Part shown: positions 36,249-46,956 of the stretch, piece after piece
How the letters are laid out: every line of letters starts with the position of its first letter
Position numbering within the stretch: the stretch's first letter is position 1
Assembly (NCBI RefSeq): GCF_000158955.1
Contig: NZ_GG657757.1
Span: 2,825,898 to 2,889,897, forward strand
DNA: 64,000 nt
Source: Streptomyces viridochromogenes DSM 40736
Lineage (GTDB): Bacteria; Actinomycetota; Actinomycetes; Streptomycetales; Streptomycetaceae
Reading direction: 5' to 3'
The notes under the pieces: generated by a model
What the model was told of the DNA's origin: nothing
Databases searched by the model: none
What the model saw: the letters and a program-made list of their open reading frames with translations, nothing else
Program-made: the position numbers and the translations under genes

Positions 36249-38453
36249 TCAGCTGCGGGCAGTCGTATCCGCCTCGGCTGCGGGCAGTCGTGCCGCTGGG
36301 GCGGCACGGGTGGGCGATGGGGGTACCCCCTGCTCGAGCGAAGCCGGGAGCTTGGGGGAGGCACCCCGCTCCGCCGGGCTGCGCGACGCCCCGCCCTCAG
36401 CGCCGGCAGGCGGTTCCGGCACCCGGGAGAGCCTCCCCGGCCACCACACCCACCGCTTCAGCAGCACACTCGCCGTGGTCACCAGGTACGTACGCACCAG
36501 GAACGTGTCGAGCAGCACCCCCACCGCGATCACGAACCCGAGCTCCACCAGCCCGACCAGAGGCAGCGTCGTCAGCACCGCGAACGTCGCCGCGAGCACA
36601 ACCCCCGCGGAGGCGATGACCCCACCCGTGCTCCGCAACGCGGCGAGCGCCGCGACCTCCGGCTCCGCCCCCCGCACCGACTCCTCCCGCATTCGGTGCA
36701 TCAGGAAGATGCCGTAGTCCACCCCGAGCGCGACGAGGAACACGAAGGACAACAACCCCAGCCCCGCATCCGTACCCCCGAATCCGAACACCGGCCCGAA
36801 CACCAGAGCGCCGATCCCCAGCGCCGCGCCCCACACCGCGACCACCGCCGCGAGCAGCAGCAACGGCGCGACAAGGCTCCGCAACAGCCCGACCAGGATG
36901 ACGAACACGGCACTCAGCACCAGCGGCACGATCACCTCGCGGTCCCGAGCCTCGCTGTCGGCCAGATCGATCTGCTGGGCACTGGGCCCACCGACGTAGG
37001 CGCCCTCGGGATCGAGCCCGGCGCGCAGGGCCTCGATGGTCCGGGTCTCACCTGCGGTCTCGGGCGCGGCGGTGGTGAAGACGGCGATCTCGGTCCAGCC
37101 CGAGCCGCTGCGCCCGGGAGCCACCTCGGCGACCCCGTCGGTCGAACGGGCCCGGGCCATCACCGTCTCGGCGCGCCGGTCGGGTGCGATGACGGTCACG
37201 GGCCGGCTGCTGCGCTCGGGATACTCCCGGGCGAGCGTCCGCATCGCGGTGATCGACTCGGGTCGTTCGGTGAAGGAGTCCTCCTGCTTGACGCTGCCGG
37301 ACAGATTGAGCGTGCCGAGCGCGAGCGCACCGAGCAGCACGGCCCCGCCGACCAGCACGGTGACCGGGCGCCGTGTAGCCGACGTGCCCATCGCGGCGAA
37401 CAGCGACCGCCGGGTCTTCGGCTCGCTCCCGAACGCCGGGATCAGCGGCCAGAACACGCGCCGCCCGAGCAGCACCAGCACGGCGGGCAGCAGGGTCGTC
37501 ATGGCGACCAGCGCGGCGAGCACCCCGACCATGCCGACCGGACCCATGCCGCTGCTGCTGTTGAGATCGGCGGCGAGCAGGCACAGGAGCCCGGCCGCGA
37601 CGGTCCCGGAGGAGGCGAGGACGGCCGGTCCACAGCCGCGCAGGGCGGTGCGCATGGCGTCGTACGGCCGTTCGTGGCGGCGTAGTTCCTCGCGGTAGCG
37701 GGAGACGATCAGCAGCGCGTAGTCCGTGCCGGCGCCGAGGACGAGCACGGTCATCACGCCGCCGCTCTGGCCGGTGACGGTGACGTCGAACAGTTCGTGG
37801 AGTCCGTACCCGGCGGCCATCGCCGTGGCGGCGGCGACGCCCGCGACGGCGAGCGGGACCAGCCACAGGAAGGGGCTTCGGTAGATGAGGACCAGCAGGA
37901 CGGTGACGACGCCGAGCGTGGCGAGGAGCAACGTGGCGTCGAGCGTACCGAACACCTCGTTCATGTCGGTGTTCAGCGCCCCGGGCCCGCCGACCTCCAC
38001 GCTCAGCCCGCCGCCGCCCTCGGCGATCTCCCGCACCCCTTCGACGAAGGCGTCCCGGGCCTCCTCGTCCTGCCCCGGCTGGGTGCTGGAGACCGGGTAC
38101 ATGAGGGTGGAGCCGTCCTTCGAGGGGACGCCCCGCGGTTCGCCCGCCAGGTCGTAGGTGCCGCGCACCTCGGCGACCTGCTCGGTGGCCGTGCGCCGGT
38201 CGGCGGCGCTCAGTCCGCCCTCCCGGTGGTACACGAGCACGAGGTCCGTCGACTCCCCGCCCGGCAGCCGGTCCTGGATCCGCGCCACCTGGGTGGAGTC
38301 GGCGCTGTCGGGCAGGTAGTCGACCGCGCGGTTCTGCTGGATGCCGGCGAACTTCCCGGCGAGCGGACCGAGCAGTACGAGCGCGGCGAGCCAGAGCCCG
38401 ACCACCGCCCAGGGCACGGCCCGTCGTCGTGCGGTTGTCCTTGTGTCCCCCAT
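36249..38453 (-). CDS. MMPL-family (RND-type) transporter
   Basis: A 734-residue membrane protein with two repeats of one helix, a large periplasmic-type loop and five helices. Proton-relay-type segments GAGTDYALLIVSRYREELR (about 243-261) and ALGVDYGIFLMHRMREES (about 580-597) are typical. The family exports lipids, antibiotics or siderophores. The last 30 residues are encoded by a streptomycete palindromic repeat and are probably not functional. First gene of an operon with a two-component system. Confidence 0.88.
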   Translation of the reverse strand: MGDTRTTARRRAVPWAVVGLWLAALVLLGPLAGKFAGIQQNRAVDYLPDSADSTQVARIQDRLPGGESTDLVLVYHREGGLSAADRRTATEQVAEVRGTYDLAGEPRGVPSKDGSTLMYPVSSTQPGQDEEARDAFVEGVREIAEGGGGLSVEVGGPGALNTDMNEVFGTLDATLLLATLGVVTVLLVLIYRSPFLWLVPLAVAGVAAATAMAAGYGLHELFDVTVTGQSGGVMTVLVLGAGTDYALLIVSRYREELRRHERPYDAMRTALRGCGPAVLASSGTVAAGLLCLLAADLNSSSGMGPVGMVGVLAALVAMTTLLPAVLVLLGRRVFWPLIPAFGSEPKTRRSLFAAMGTSATRRPVTVLVGGAVLLGALALGTLNLSGSVKQEDSFTERPESITAMRTLAREYPERSSRPVTVIAPDRRAETVMARARSTDGVAEVAPGRSGSGWTEIAVFTTAAPETAGETRTIEALRAGLDPEGAYVGGPSAQQIDLADSEARDREVIVPLVLSAVFVILVGLLRSLVAPLLLLAAVVAVWGAALGIGALVFGPVFGFGGTDAGLGLLSFVFLVALGVDYGIFLMHRMREESVRGAEPEVAALAALRSTGGVIASAGVVLAATFAVLTTLPLVGLVELGFVIAVGVLLDTFLVRTYLVTTASVLLKRWVWWPGRLSRVPEPPAGAEGGASRSPAERGASPKLPASLEQGVPPSPTRAAPAARLPAAEADTTARS
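36319..36358. repeat. Streptomycete palindromic repeat in the mmpL 3' end
   Basis: GGGGGTACCCCC (36319-36330) is a perfect palindrome that merges with a second stem, CCCCCTGCTC (36326-36335) and GAGCTTGGGGG (36348-36358), around GAGCGAAGCCGG. This CTGCTCGAGCGAAGCC-type sequence recurs, to my knowledge, between genes of many Streptomyces. Here it has read through into the coding frame. Confidence 0.65.
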
Positions 38454-38478
38454 CTGCGGGGCTCCCTCCGGTCCGGGT

Positions 38479-38498
38479 GTCTGGAACGGATTCCAGAC
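38479..38498. promoter_or_regulatory. Perfect operator palindrome before mmpL
   Basis: GTCTGGAA-CGGA-TTCCAGAC, 8-bp arms with a 4-bp spacer, 26-45 bp upstream of the mmpL start. It should lie on the promoter of the mmpL-kinase-regulator operon. The operon's own LuxR-type regulator or an unlinked TetR repressor could bind it. Confidence 0.65.
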
Positions 38499-38613
38499 TC
38501 CCGGCGCCCGGGGGCGGATTCGTCGGGCGGAAGACCGAGCCGGGGGGTACTGCCGGGGGCGGTCCGGGCGGCGGACTACTCCCCGGGGAGTAGCGCCGGA
38601 AGGCGCCGCCGGA

Positions 38614-39312
38614 TCAGGACGGGGTGCGAGCCGCGGCCGCCATCAGCCGCGTCACGTCGTCGGAGCAGATGGTGAGCGCGGCCCCGACCGTGGCGAGGAC
38701 GTCCCGTTCGGCGGGGGTGTAGGGCCCGTCCGCGAGGGCGATCCGCGCTCCCTGGAGCAGGATCGATTCGCGGCCGACGGTGGCGAGGTGCGGGGCGAGC
38801 GGGTCCAGCGCCTCGTGCAGCTCTATGGCCAGTCCCGCGCCGCAGGGTTCGCCGGTGATCCGCCCGGTGTCCGCCTCCAGTGCCTCGACGAGGGCGGCCA
38901 GCTGCTCCTCCGTGCAGTCGTCGAAGCCGGCCGCGCGCACGGCGAGCACGGCGGTCTCCAGGGCCGTACGCGACCCGGCGCCGCCCGCTGCCAGGACCGC
39001 GAGGGCGACGGTGTGCACGGCGTCGCGGAGCATCGCGGAGAAGCGGGTGGTGGTCGGATGGTCGAGGACGTCGGTGCCGAAGTGGCGGCGGCAGGCGGCG
39101 CACTCCACGACCGGACCGGTCTCGCCGCGCGGCAGCACGGGCAGGCCGAGCAGGGTGAAGCGGCGCTGTCCGGTCAGCCGCTGGTAGTTGCGGTCGCCGC
39201 CGCAGCCGGGGCAGAAGAACTCCCCGTCACCGGCGGCCGTCCATGCGATACGGGTGCCCAGGATGCGCGAACACCTGGCGGCATGACCGTTTTGTCCCCG
39301 TCCTGGCAGCAC
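38614..39312 (-). CDS. TerB-like protein with zinc ribbon
   Basis: A 232-residue protein. An N-terminal zinc ribbon is formed by CPGCGG (about 34-39) and CAACRR (about 71-76). Most of the rest is an all-helical TerB-like domain (about 85-230) ending ADGPYTPAERDVLATVGAAL. TerB domains occur in tellurite-resistance and membrane-stress systems; the exact role is unknown. The GTG at 39312 has GGAGG 7 bp upstream. Monocistronic, downstream of leuA on the same strand beyond leuA's terminator. Confidence 0.75.
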   Translation of the reverse strand: MLPGRGQNGHAARCSRILGTRIAWTAAGDGEFFCPGCGGDRNYQRLTGQRRFTLLGLPVLPRGETGPVVECAACRRHFGTDVLDHPTTTRFSAMLRDAVHTVALAVLAAGGAGSRTALETAVLAVRAAGFDDCTEEQLAALVEALEADTGRITGEPCGAGLAIELHEALDPLAPHLATVGRESILLQGARIALADGPYTPAERDVLATVGAALTICSDDVTRLMAAAARTPS

Positions 39313-39442
39313 GTAGCACCTCCGTCACGCCGCACGGCAGCGTCGCCGCGCTTGCGTGATGTTAGCCACATCCATGAGGAGGAGTCAGCACCCCGGAGGA
39401 GACCTTTCCGTGACCCTCACAGCAATTGGCCGGTATGCGACG

Positions 39443-39477
39443 GGGCTCCGTCCGCCGGACATCGGCGGACGGAGCCC
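39443..39477 (-). terminator. leuA terminator
   Basis: Perfect 15-bp arms (39443-39457 and 39463-39477; core CCGTCCGCCG / CGGCGGACGG) with a 5-nt loop, 21 bp after the leuA stop on the minus strand. This is the strongest simple hairpin in the window. Confidence 0.85.
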
Positions 39478-39498
39478 TCAAACCGCCTTCAGGGCTGG

Positions 39499-41360
<1,862 letters not shown>

Positions 41361-41540
41361 GCTAGCCGAAGCTCTCCGAAGTGCGGAGGTCCGTATCAGT
41401 ATGCGGGACCGGGACGCCCAAACGGGACAAAAAGTGCGCCATACCACTTCGCCACGGAGAGTGAAGACCCTTGTCCCGGTATTTCACCAATCATGGTGGC
41501 GACTAGTGACAGCCCTGTCACGCAGTGCAAGGGTTCCGGC

Positions 41541-42602
41541 ATGACGACTCACGGGGGCTCCGAGCCCGTCTTCTGCACCATCGTCCCGCCCCACGTCCTC
41601 GACAAACTGTCCCAGGCCGAGGACCCCGCGCTGGCCGGTCCCGCCCGCCGCACCCTGCAGCGCGACGCCTATGAGCGCACCCAGCGCCGCCTTACCACGG
41701 TCCTCGGCGCGAGCGCCGTCCCCGCGGAAGCCGACGGCAAGCCGCAGCGCACGATCTACGACGCCCGGCACGGCACCGACCTGCCCGGCCGCAAGGTCCG
41801 CGGGGAGGGCGAGGACCCCGGCAGGGACGCCACCGTCAACCGCGCCTACGCCGGCCTGGGCGCCACCTTCGAGCTGCTGCTCACGGCGTACCAGCGCGAC
41901 TCGATCGACGGGAACGGGCTGCCGCTGGACGCGACGGTCCACTACGACCGGGACTACAACAACGCCTTCTGGAACGGCGAGCAGATGGTCTTCGGCGACG
42001 GGGACGGGGAGATCTTCCTCGACTTCACCATCCCGATCGACGTCATCGGCCACGAACTCGTCCACGGGGTCACGCAGTACACGGCCAACCTCACCTACTT
42101 CGGCCAGCCGGGCGCGCTGAACGAGTCGGTCTCGGACGTCTTCGGCTCGCTCATCAAGCAGTACACGCTCGGCCAGACCGCCGCCGAGGCCGACTGGCTG
42201 ATCGGCGCGGGCCTGCTCGCTCCCCGGGTGACGGGCGTGGCGCTGCGCTCCATGAAGGAGCCGGGCACCGCGTACGACGACGACGTCCTCGGCAAGGACC
42301 CGCAGCCCGCGTCGATGGACGACTACGTCCGCACCGGCCGCGACAACGGCGGTGTCCACATCAACTCGGGCATCCCGAACCACGCCTTCTACCTCGCGGC
42401 CACGGCCCTCGGCGGCCACGCCTGGGAGCGGGCGGGACAGGTCTGGTACGACGTGCTGACCGGGGGCGAGCTGAAGCAGCAGGCGATGTTCACCGACTTC
42501 GCCACGCTCACCGTCAAGGCCGCGCGGGAGCGCTTCGGCGACGGGGAGGAGCTGGACGCCGTCTCCAAGGCCTGGGAACAGGTCGGGGTGCGGACGCTGT
42601 AG
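41541..42602 (+). CDS. Protealysin-like M4 metalloprotease
   Basis: A 353-residue thermolysin-family zinc protease. GHELVHGVTQ (about residues 170-179) gives the HExxH zinc site, and GALNESVSDVFG (about 193-204) the third ligand and Asp. A short protealysin-type propeptide region (about 1-50) replaces the long FTP/PepSY one. No signal peptide is visible, as in protealysins, which act in or leave the cell by unknown means. Start ATG at 41541 (MTTHGGSEPVF). The next gene encodes the likely inhibitor. Confidence 0.9.
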   Translation: MTTHGGSEPVFCTIVPPHVLDKLSQAEDPALAGPARRTLQRDAYERTQRRLTTVLGASAVPAEADGKPQRTIYDARHGTDLPGRKVRGEGEDPGRDATVNRAYAGLGATFELLLTAYQRDSIDGNGLPLDATVHYDRDYNNAFWNGEQMVFGDGDGEIFLDFTIPIDVIGHELVHGVTQYTANLTYFGQPGALNESVSDVFGSLIKQYTLGQTAAEADWLIGAGLLAPRVTGVALRSMKEPGTAYDDDVLGKDPQPASMDDYVRTGRDNGGVHINSGIPNHAFYLAATALGGHAWERAGQVWYDVLTGGELKQQAMFTDFATLTVKAARERFGDGEELDAVSKAWEQVGVRTL

Positions 42603-42622
42603 TTCCGTACTAGACAGGTGCC

Positions 42623-42889
42623 ATGCGGATTCAGGTGAGGCGCACGGGCGGGTTCGCGGGCATCGAGCGGTACGCCGAGGTCGACACCTCGGGCCGCCTC
42701 GATGCCCCCGAATGGCACGCTCTGGCCGAGCGTGCCGTGGCCGACTGCCGGACCACACCGCCGGTCGGGGTCCCGGACGGGTTCGGCTACCAGATCACGG
42801 TGGACGGGAAGACCGTGTACTGCGCGGACCCCCGGCTGACGGACGAGCAGCGGAAGCTGATCTCGCGGGTGCTGAAGGAGGGGGCTTAA
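42623..42889 (+). CDS. Emfourin-like inhibitor of the M4 protease
   Basis: An 88-residue protein beginning MRIQVRRTGGFAGIERYAEV and containing DGFGYQITVDG and LTDEQRKLISRVL. This fits the emfourin (protealysin-inhibitor) family, which binds and blocks protealysin-like M4 proteases and is encoded beside them. It lies 20 bp downstream of the protease in the same direction, so co-transcription is likely. It would guard the cytoplasm against the signal-less protease. Confidence 0.85.
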   Translation: MRIQVRRTGGFAGIERYAEVDTSGRLDAPEWHALAERAVADCRTTPPVGVPDGFGYQITVDGKTVYCADPRLTDEQRKLISRVLKEGA

Positions 42890-42935
42890 CAGGTCCTTCC
42901 CGCCCGGCCGTTGACTTCCGTTACCGCCGGTACGG

Positions 42936-44270
42936 ATGATCCAGCGCATGGCGACTGACGCAGGCAAACCGATCCCCCGCTTCCCGGCCGGCTTCCTCTG
43001 GGGCGTGTCGACCTCGGCGCACCAGATCGAGGGCGCGGCGGACGCCCGCGAGCCGTCCGTGTGGGACGCCTTCACGGCCGGGCCGGGACGGGTGAAGGAC
43101 GGCTCGACGGCGGCGGTGGCCTGCGACCACTACCACCGCCACCGCGAGGACGTGGCCCTCCTCGCCGACCTGGGCGTGAGCGCGTACCGCTTCTCGGTCT
43201 CCTGGCCCAGGGTGCGCTCCGAGAAGGGCCTGGACTTCTACGACCGGCTGGTGGACGAGCTGTGCGCGGCGGGCGTCCGCCCGGCGCCGACCCTCTTCCA
43301 CTGGGACCTGCCGGCGGACCTGGACTGGCTGGAGCGGGACACGGCGGAACGCTTCGCGGAGTACGTGTCGCTGGTCGCGGGCCGCCTCGGTGACCGGGTG
43401 ACCAAGTGGATCACCCTGAACGAGCCCGCCGAGCACACCCTGCTCGGTCACGCCCTGGGTGTGCACGCCCCGGGCAAGCGGCTGCTGTTCGACGCGCTCC
43501 CGGTCGCCCACCACCAGTTGCTGGCCCACGGCCTGGCCGTACGGGCCCTGCGCGCCAGTGGCGCCGGTGACATCGGCATCGCCAACTCGCACGGCCCGAC
43601 CTGGGCGGCCTCGACCGAGGCGGCGGACGTGGAGGCGGCCGACTTCTACGACCTCCTGCTGAACCGCCTCTTCGCGGACCCGCTGCTGCTGGGCCGGTAC
43701 CCGGACGGCATCGGGGAGCTGATGCCCGGGGACGTCGAGGCCGACCTGAAGGTGATCGCCGAGCCGCTCGACTGGTACGGCGTCAACTACTACGCCCCGA
43801 CCCGGGTGGGCGCCCCGCAGGGCACGGAGATCGAGTTCGGCGGCGTCACCATGCCGGCCGAACTCCCCTTCTCGGTCCGCGAGATCGAGGGCCACCCGGT
43901 CACGGACTTCGGCTGGCCGGTCGTCCCCGAGGGCCTCACCGAACTCCTCACCGGCTTCCGCGACCGCTACGGCGACCGCCTGCCGCCCGTCGTCATCACC
44001 GAGAACGGCTGCTCCTACCCGGGCGTCGACGACCAGGAGCGCATCGGCTACCTGGACGGCCACGTCCGGGCCCTTCACCGGGCGATCGAGGCGGGCGTCG
44101 ACGTGCGCGGCTACTTCGTCTGGTCCCTGCTCGACAACTTCGAGTGGGCGGAGGGCTACGCACGCCGCTTCGGCCTGGTCCACGTCGACTTCGAGACCCT
44201 GGAGCGGACCCCCAAGGCCTCGTACCGCTGGTACCGGGAGATGCTGAGGGCTCAGGCGCCTACGGCTTGA
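42936..44270 (+). CDS. Beta-glucosidase, GH1
   Basis: A 444-residue cytoplasmic retaining glycosidase. The N-terminal FPAGFLWGVSTSAHQIEGA signature is present. TLNEPAEH (about 167-174) holds the acid/base Glu, VITENGCSYPG (about 355-365) the nucleophile Glu, and WSLLDNFEWAEGY the substrate subsites. It hydrolyses beta-glucosides or related beta-glycosides. The start is at 42936 or the ATG at 42948. Its 3' end overlaps the convergent methyltransferase gene by 11 bp. Confidence 0.93.
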   Translation: MIQRMATDAGKPIPRFPAGFLWGVSTSAHQIEGAADAREPSVWDAFTAGPGRVKDGSTAAVACDHYHRHREDVALLADLGVSAYRFSVSWPRVRSEKGLDFYDRLVDELCAAGVRPAPTLFHWDLPADLDWLERDTAERFAEYVSLVAGRLGDRVTKWITLNEPAEHTLLGHALGVHAPGKRLLFDALPVAHHQLLAHGLAVRALRASGAGDIGIANSHGPTWAASTEAADVEAADFYDLLLNRLFADPLLLGRYPDGIGELMPGDVEADLKVIAEPLDWYGVNYYAPTRVGAPQGTEIEFGGVTMPAELPFSVREIEGHPVTDFGWPVVPEGLTELLTGFRDRYGDRLPPVVITENGCSYPGVDDQERIGYLDGHVRALHRAIEAGVDVRGYFVWSLLDNFEWAEGYARRFGLVHVDFETLERTPKASYRWYREMLRAQAPTA

Positions 44271-45072
44271 TGCCCACGCCGGTCCACAGGCTGACCTCGG
44301 CGTCCGTCGGGACGTCGCCCTCGGTGGCGTCGGGCCGCCAGCGGTGGCCCACGGTGACGCCCGGGTCGAGCAGGTCCAGGCCGTCGAAGAAGCGGGCGAC
44401 GTCCTCCTGGGAGCGGAACCGCACGGGGGTGCCGGCCGAGGTGTAGATGTCGGTGACCTTCTGCCACGTGGCCGGGTCGAAGTCGGGCGTGCAGTGGCTC
44501 AGCGCCAGGGCGCTGCCCGAGGGCAGGACGTCCAGCAGGCGGCGGACGATGCCGTACGGGTCCTGGGCGTCGGTGACGAAGTGCATCAGGGCGTTGAGGG
44601 AGAGCGCGACCGGGCGGTTCAGGTCCAGGACCTCGGCCAGCTCGGGCGCGTTCAGCAGGGTCCGGGGGTCGTTGACGTCCGCCTCGATGTACGTCGTCCG
44701 GCCCTCGGGCGAGCTGCGCATCAGGCGCTCGGCGTACTTGAGGACCAGGGGGTCGTTGTCGGCGTAGACCACGCGGGCGTCGGAGACGACCGACTGGGCC
44801 ACCTGGTGCAGGTTGGGCTCGGTGGGGATGCCGGTACCTATGTCCAGCCACTGGCGGATGCCGTGCTCGCGGGCGAGGACCCGGGTGGCGCGGTGCATGA
44901 AGGCCCGGTTCTCGCGGGCGCAGACGAAGATGGCGGGGTAGACCTCGGCGACCCGCTCGGCGGCCTGCTTGTCGATCTCGAAGTGGTCCTTGCCGCCGAG
45001 GTAGTAGTCGTACATGCGGGCGGAGTGGGGCCTGCTGGTGTCGATGTCCCGCGCGGCCTGGGAGTGGGTCAT
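44260..45072 (-). CDS. SAM-dependent methyltransferase, DUF574 family
   Basis: A 270-residue protein of the actinobacterial DUF574 family. The N-terminus reads DTSRPHSARMYDYYLGGKDHF (pattern R-P-x-x-A-R-x-Y-D-Y-x-L-G-G). The SAM-binding glycine motif is WLDIGTGIPTEPN (about 75-87), with VVYADNDPLVLKYA after it. Streptomycetes carry many paralogues, often beside DUF397/XRE regulators as here. The substrate is unknown. Start ATG at 45072. Confidence 0.88.
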   Translation of the reverse strand: MTHSQAARDIDTSRPHSARMYDYYLGGKDHFEIDKQAAERVAEVYPAIFVCARENRAFMHRATRVLAREHGIRQWLDIGTGIPTEPNLHQVAQSVVSDARVVYADNDPLVLKYAERLMRSSPEGRTTYIEADVNDPRTLLNAPELAEVLDLNRPVALSLNALMHFVTDAQDPYGIVRRLLDVLPSGSALALSHCTPDFDPATWQKVTDIYTSAGTPVRFRSQEDVARFFDGLDLLDPGVTVGHRWRPDATEGDVPTDAEVSLWTGVGIKP

Positions 45073-45122
45073 GCTGTGCCTCTCGGGTGTGGGGGTGGTG
45101 GTGCGAGTGAGGCTCGGTGGTC

Positions 45123-45374
45123 TCAGTGGGCCGTCAGGTGGTCGGCGAGGCCCCGCTTGACGCCCGCGACGAACGCGGTGATCTCCTCGGGCGTGTAGAT
45201 CAGCGCGGGACCGGCCGGATCCGTGGACTGCCGGACCGCCACGCGGCCGTCGGCGAGTTGTTTGGTCTCCACGCACTGCCCCCCGTTGGGACCGCTCCAG
45301 GGCCGTTCCCAGCCCTGCTCCCCCAGGTCCGACGCGGGCATCCCGTTGTAGACGGTGCCCTCGACGATGGTCAT
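45123..45374 (-). CDS. DUF397-domain protein (AbaD-like)
   Basis: An 83-residue protein with the DUF397 pattern: RPWSGPNGGQCVETKQLADG, then VRQSTDPAGPALIYTPEE and a C-terminal FVAGVKRG helix. In streptomycetes DUF397 proteins are partners of WhiJ-type XRE regulators and modulate them. It overlaps the XRE gene upstream (ATGA), so the two are translationally coupled. Confidence 0.92.
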   Translation of the reverse strand: MTIVEGTVYNGMPASDLGEQGWERPWSGPNGGQCVETKQLADGRVAVRQSTDPAGPALIYTPEEITAFVAGVKRGLADHLTAH

Positions 45375-46237
45375 GAGTACTCCTTCCGCATGCGGTTCAA
45401 CAGCGCCTTGCTGTCCGCGGACGAGGTCTTCAGCGACAGCCGGTTGTGCGCCTCCAGATGGGCGACGACGTCGGCGCGCTGGTCGAGGTAGACGGAGGCG
45501 GAGAGGATCTCGCTGTAGACGATGTCGGGCAGCTCCCGCTCCTCGAACCGGAAGTAGGTGAAGGGCGCGCACGCGCCGACGTGGGCGCCGGCGGAGAACG
45601 GAACGACGTCGACGCTGACGTGCTCCACCTCGGACGCCTCCAGGAGCCGGTCGATCTGCTCCCGCATCACCTCGGGGCCGCCCACCTCCCGGTGCAGTAC
45701 GGCCTCCTCCATCACCACCCACAGGGTGGGCGCGTCCGGCTTGGTGAGCAGGCTCTGGCGGCGCAGTCGCAACTCCACGCGCCGGTCCAGGTCCTCCTCG
45801 TTGTCGTTCGGGAACCCTCCGCGCAGCACGGCCCGGGCGTACCCGGGTGTCTGGAGCAGGCCGGTGACGTACTGCGGCTCGTAGGTGCGCAGTGTTCCGG
45901 CGCCGGTCTCCAGGCTCACGTAGGCGGTGAACCAGGCCGGCATCACATCGCGGTAGGGGTGCCACCAGCCGGGCTCGTTGGCCCGCTCGGCCAGGGTGAC
46001 GAACTCCTCGATCTCCTGCCGGCCCGCCCCGTAGGTCTGGAGCAGCTTCTCGACGTAGAGGATCTTCAGGCCGACCTCGGCCTTCTCCAGGCGGCGGATG
46101 GTCAGCGGTGTCACGCGCAGGACCTTGGCCGCGTCGTCGAGGGACAGGCCCGCGGCCTGCCGGGCCTCCTGGAGCCGACGGCCGAGGATCATGCGGAGAA
46201 CGGTGGGTGCGCCGGTGCCCGGTCTCGCGTCGTTCAC
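45371..46237 (-). CDS. XRE regulator with DUF5753 domain (WhiJ-like)
   Basis: A 288-residue regulator. The helix-turn-helix (LSLDDAAKVLRVTPLTIRRL, about residues 31-50) precedes a DUF5753 sensor domain (YEPQYVTGLLQTPGYARAVL, about 118-137). Members act with a DUF397 protein and an AbaA/RsbW-like ATPase as developmental or antibiotic regulators. All three are present here, the ATPase on the opposite strand. Next to the lasso cluster, it is a candidate local regulator. Confidence 0.9.
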   Translation of the reverse strand: MNDARPGTGAPTVLRMILGRRLQEARQAAGLSLDDAAKVLRVTPLTIRRLEKAEVGLKILYVEKLLQTYGAGRQEIEEFVTLAERANEPGWWHPYRDVMPAWFTAYVSLETGAGTLRTYEPQYVTGLLQTPGYARAVLRGGFPNDNEEDLDRRVELRLRRQSLLTKPDAPTLWVVMEEAVLHREVGGPEVMREQIDRLLEASEVEHVSVDVVPFSAGAHVGACAPFTYFRFEERELPDIVYSEILSASVYLDQRADVVAHLEAHNRLSLKTSSADSKALLNRMRKEYS

Positions 46238-46485
46238 GCCCTACCTCCTGAGGGGTCGTCACGGGCGCAAGTCTGAACAGGACTTGATCGTTCCGTCAGA
46301 CGTCCGAGCGGGACGATGCGTTCCGGTTGAAATTATCAGGGAGATGGTTGCAGCGTGAACTGCTCTGCGAGCATAGTTACTTGTGTGAACAGGGCTCCGG
46401 AAGCCCGAACCCCACTTTCCGGCCGGTCCGTTGCCCGCTCCCCCACCTTCCTCGACTCGCCCACCCCCCACGGAAGGCGACCGCC

Positions 46486-46932
46486 GTGTCCCCCCACACG
46501 ACTTCCACTCCCCGTTCCCTGGACGCGGTGCGCCCGGGCCGTACGCACTGGCTGGAACTGCCGCCCCACCGGACCAGCGTCAGGGTCGCCCGTCATGCCA
46601 CGCAGGCACGGCTGACCTCGTGGCAGATACCCGACGAGGCGTGCGCGAACGCCGTGCTGCTGGTGTCCGAGCTGGTGACCAACGCCGTCCTGCACACCCT
46701 CAGTGAACGGATCCTCTGCGGCATCGCGCGGATGACGAGCGACCGCTTCCGGCTGGAGGTGCACGACGGCGACCTCTCGGGCCGCGGCATTCCCGACCGC
46801 CGCCCCGGCCTCGACGACGAGAACGGCCGCGGGCTCCTGCTCGTCCGCGAGATAGCCGACTGCTGGGGGATCACCCGCTCGCCCCTGACGGGCGGCAACG
46901 CGGTGTGGGCGAGCCTGGCGACGGTGTTATGA
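46486..46932 (+). CDS. RsbW/AbaA-like ATP-binding protein (HATPase_c)
   Basis: A 148-residue GHKL ATPase of the anti-sigma/serine-kinase type. The N-box is ELVTNAVLH (about 63-71) and the G-box DENGRGLLLVREIAD (about 112-126). It may phosphorylate or bind an unlinked anti-sigma antagonist, or modulate the WhiJ-like regulator. The GTG at 46486 has GGAAGG 8 bp upstream. A longer frame to 46327 has no ribosome-binding site. It lies directly upstream of the lasso cluster in the same direction. Confidence 0.85.
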   Translation: MSPHTTSTPRSLDAVRPGRTHWLELPPHRTSVRVARHATQARLTSWQIPDEACANAVLLVSELVTNAVLHTLSERILCGIARMTSDRFRLEVHDGDLSGRGIPDRRPGLDDENGRGLLLVREIADCWGITRSPLTGGNAVWASLATVL

Positions 46933-46956
46933 CACGGCGCACTGAGCAACCCTAAA

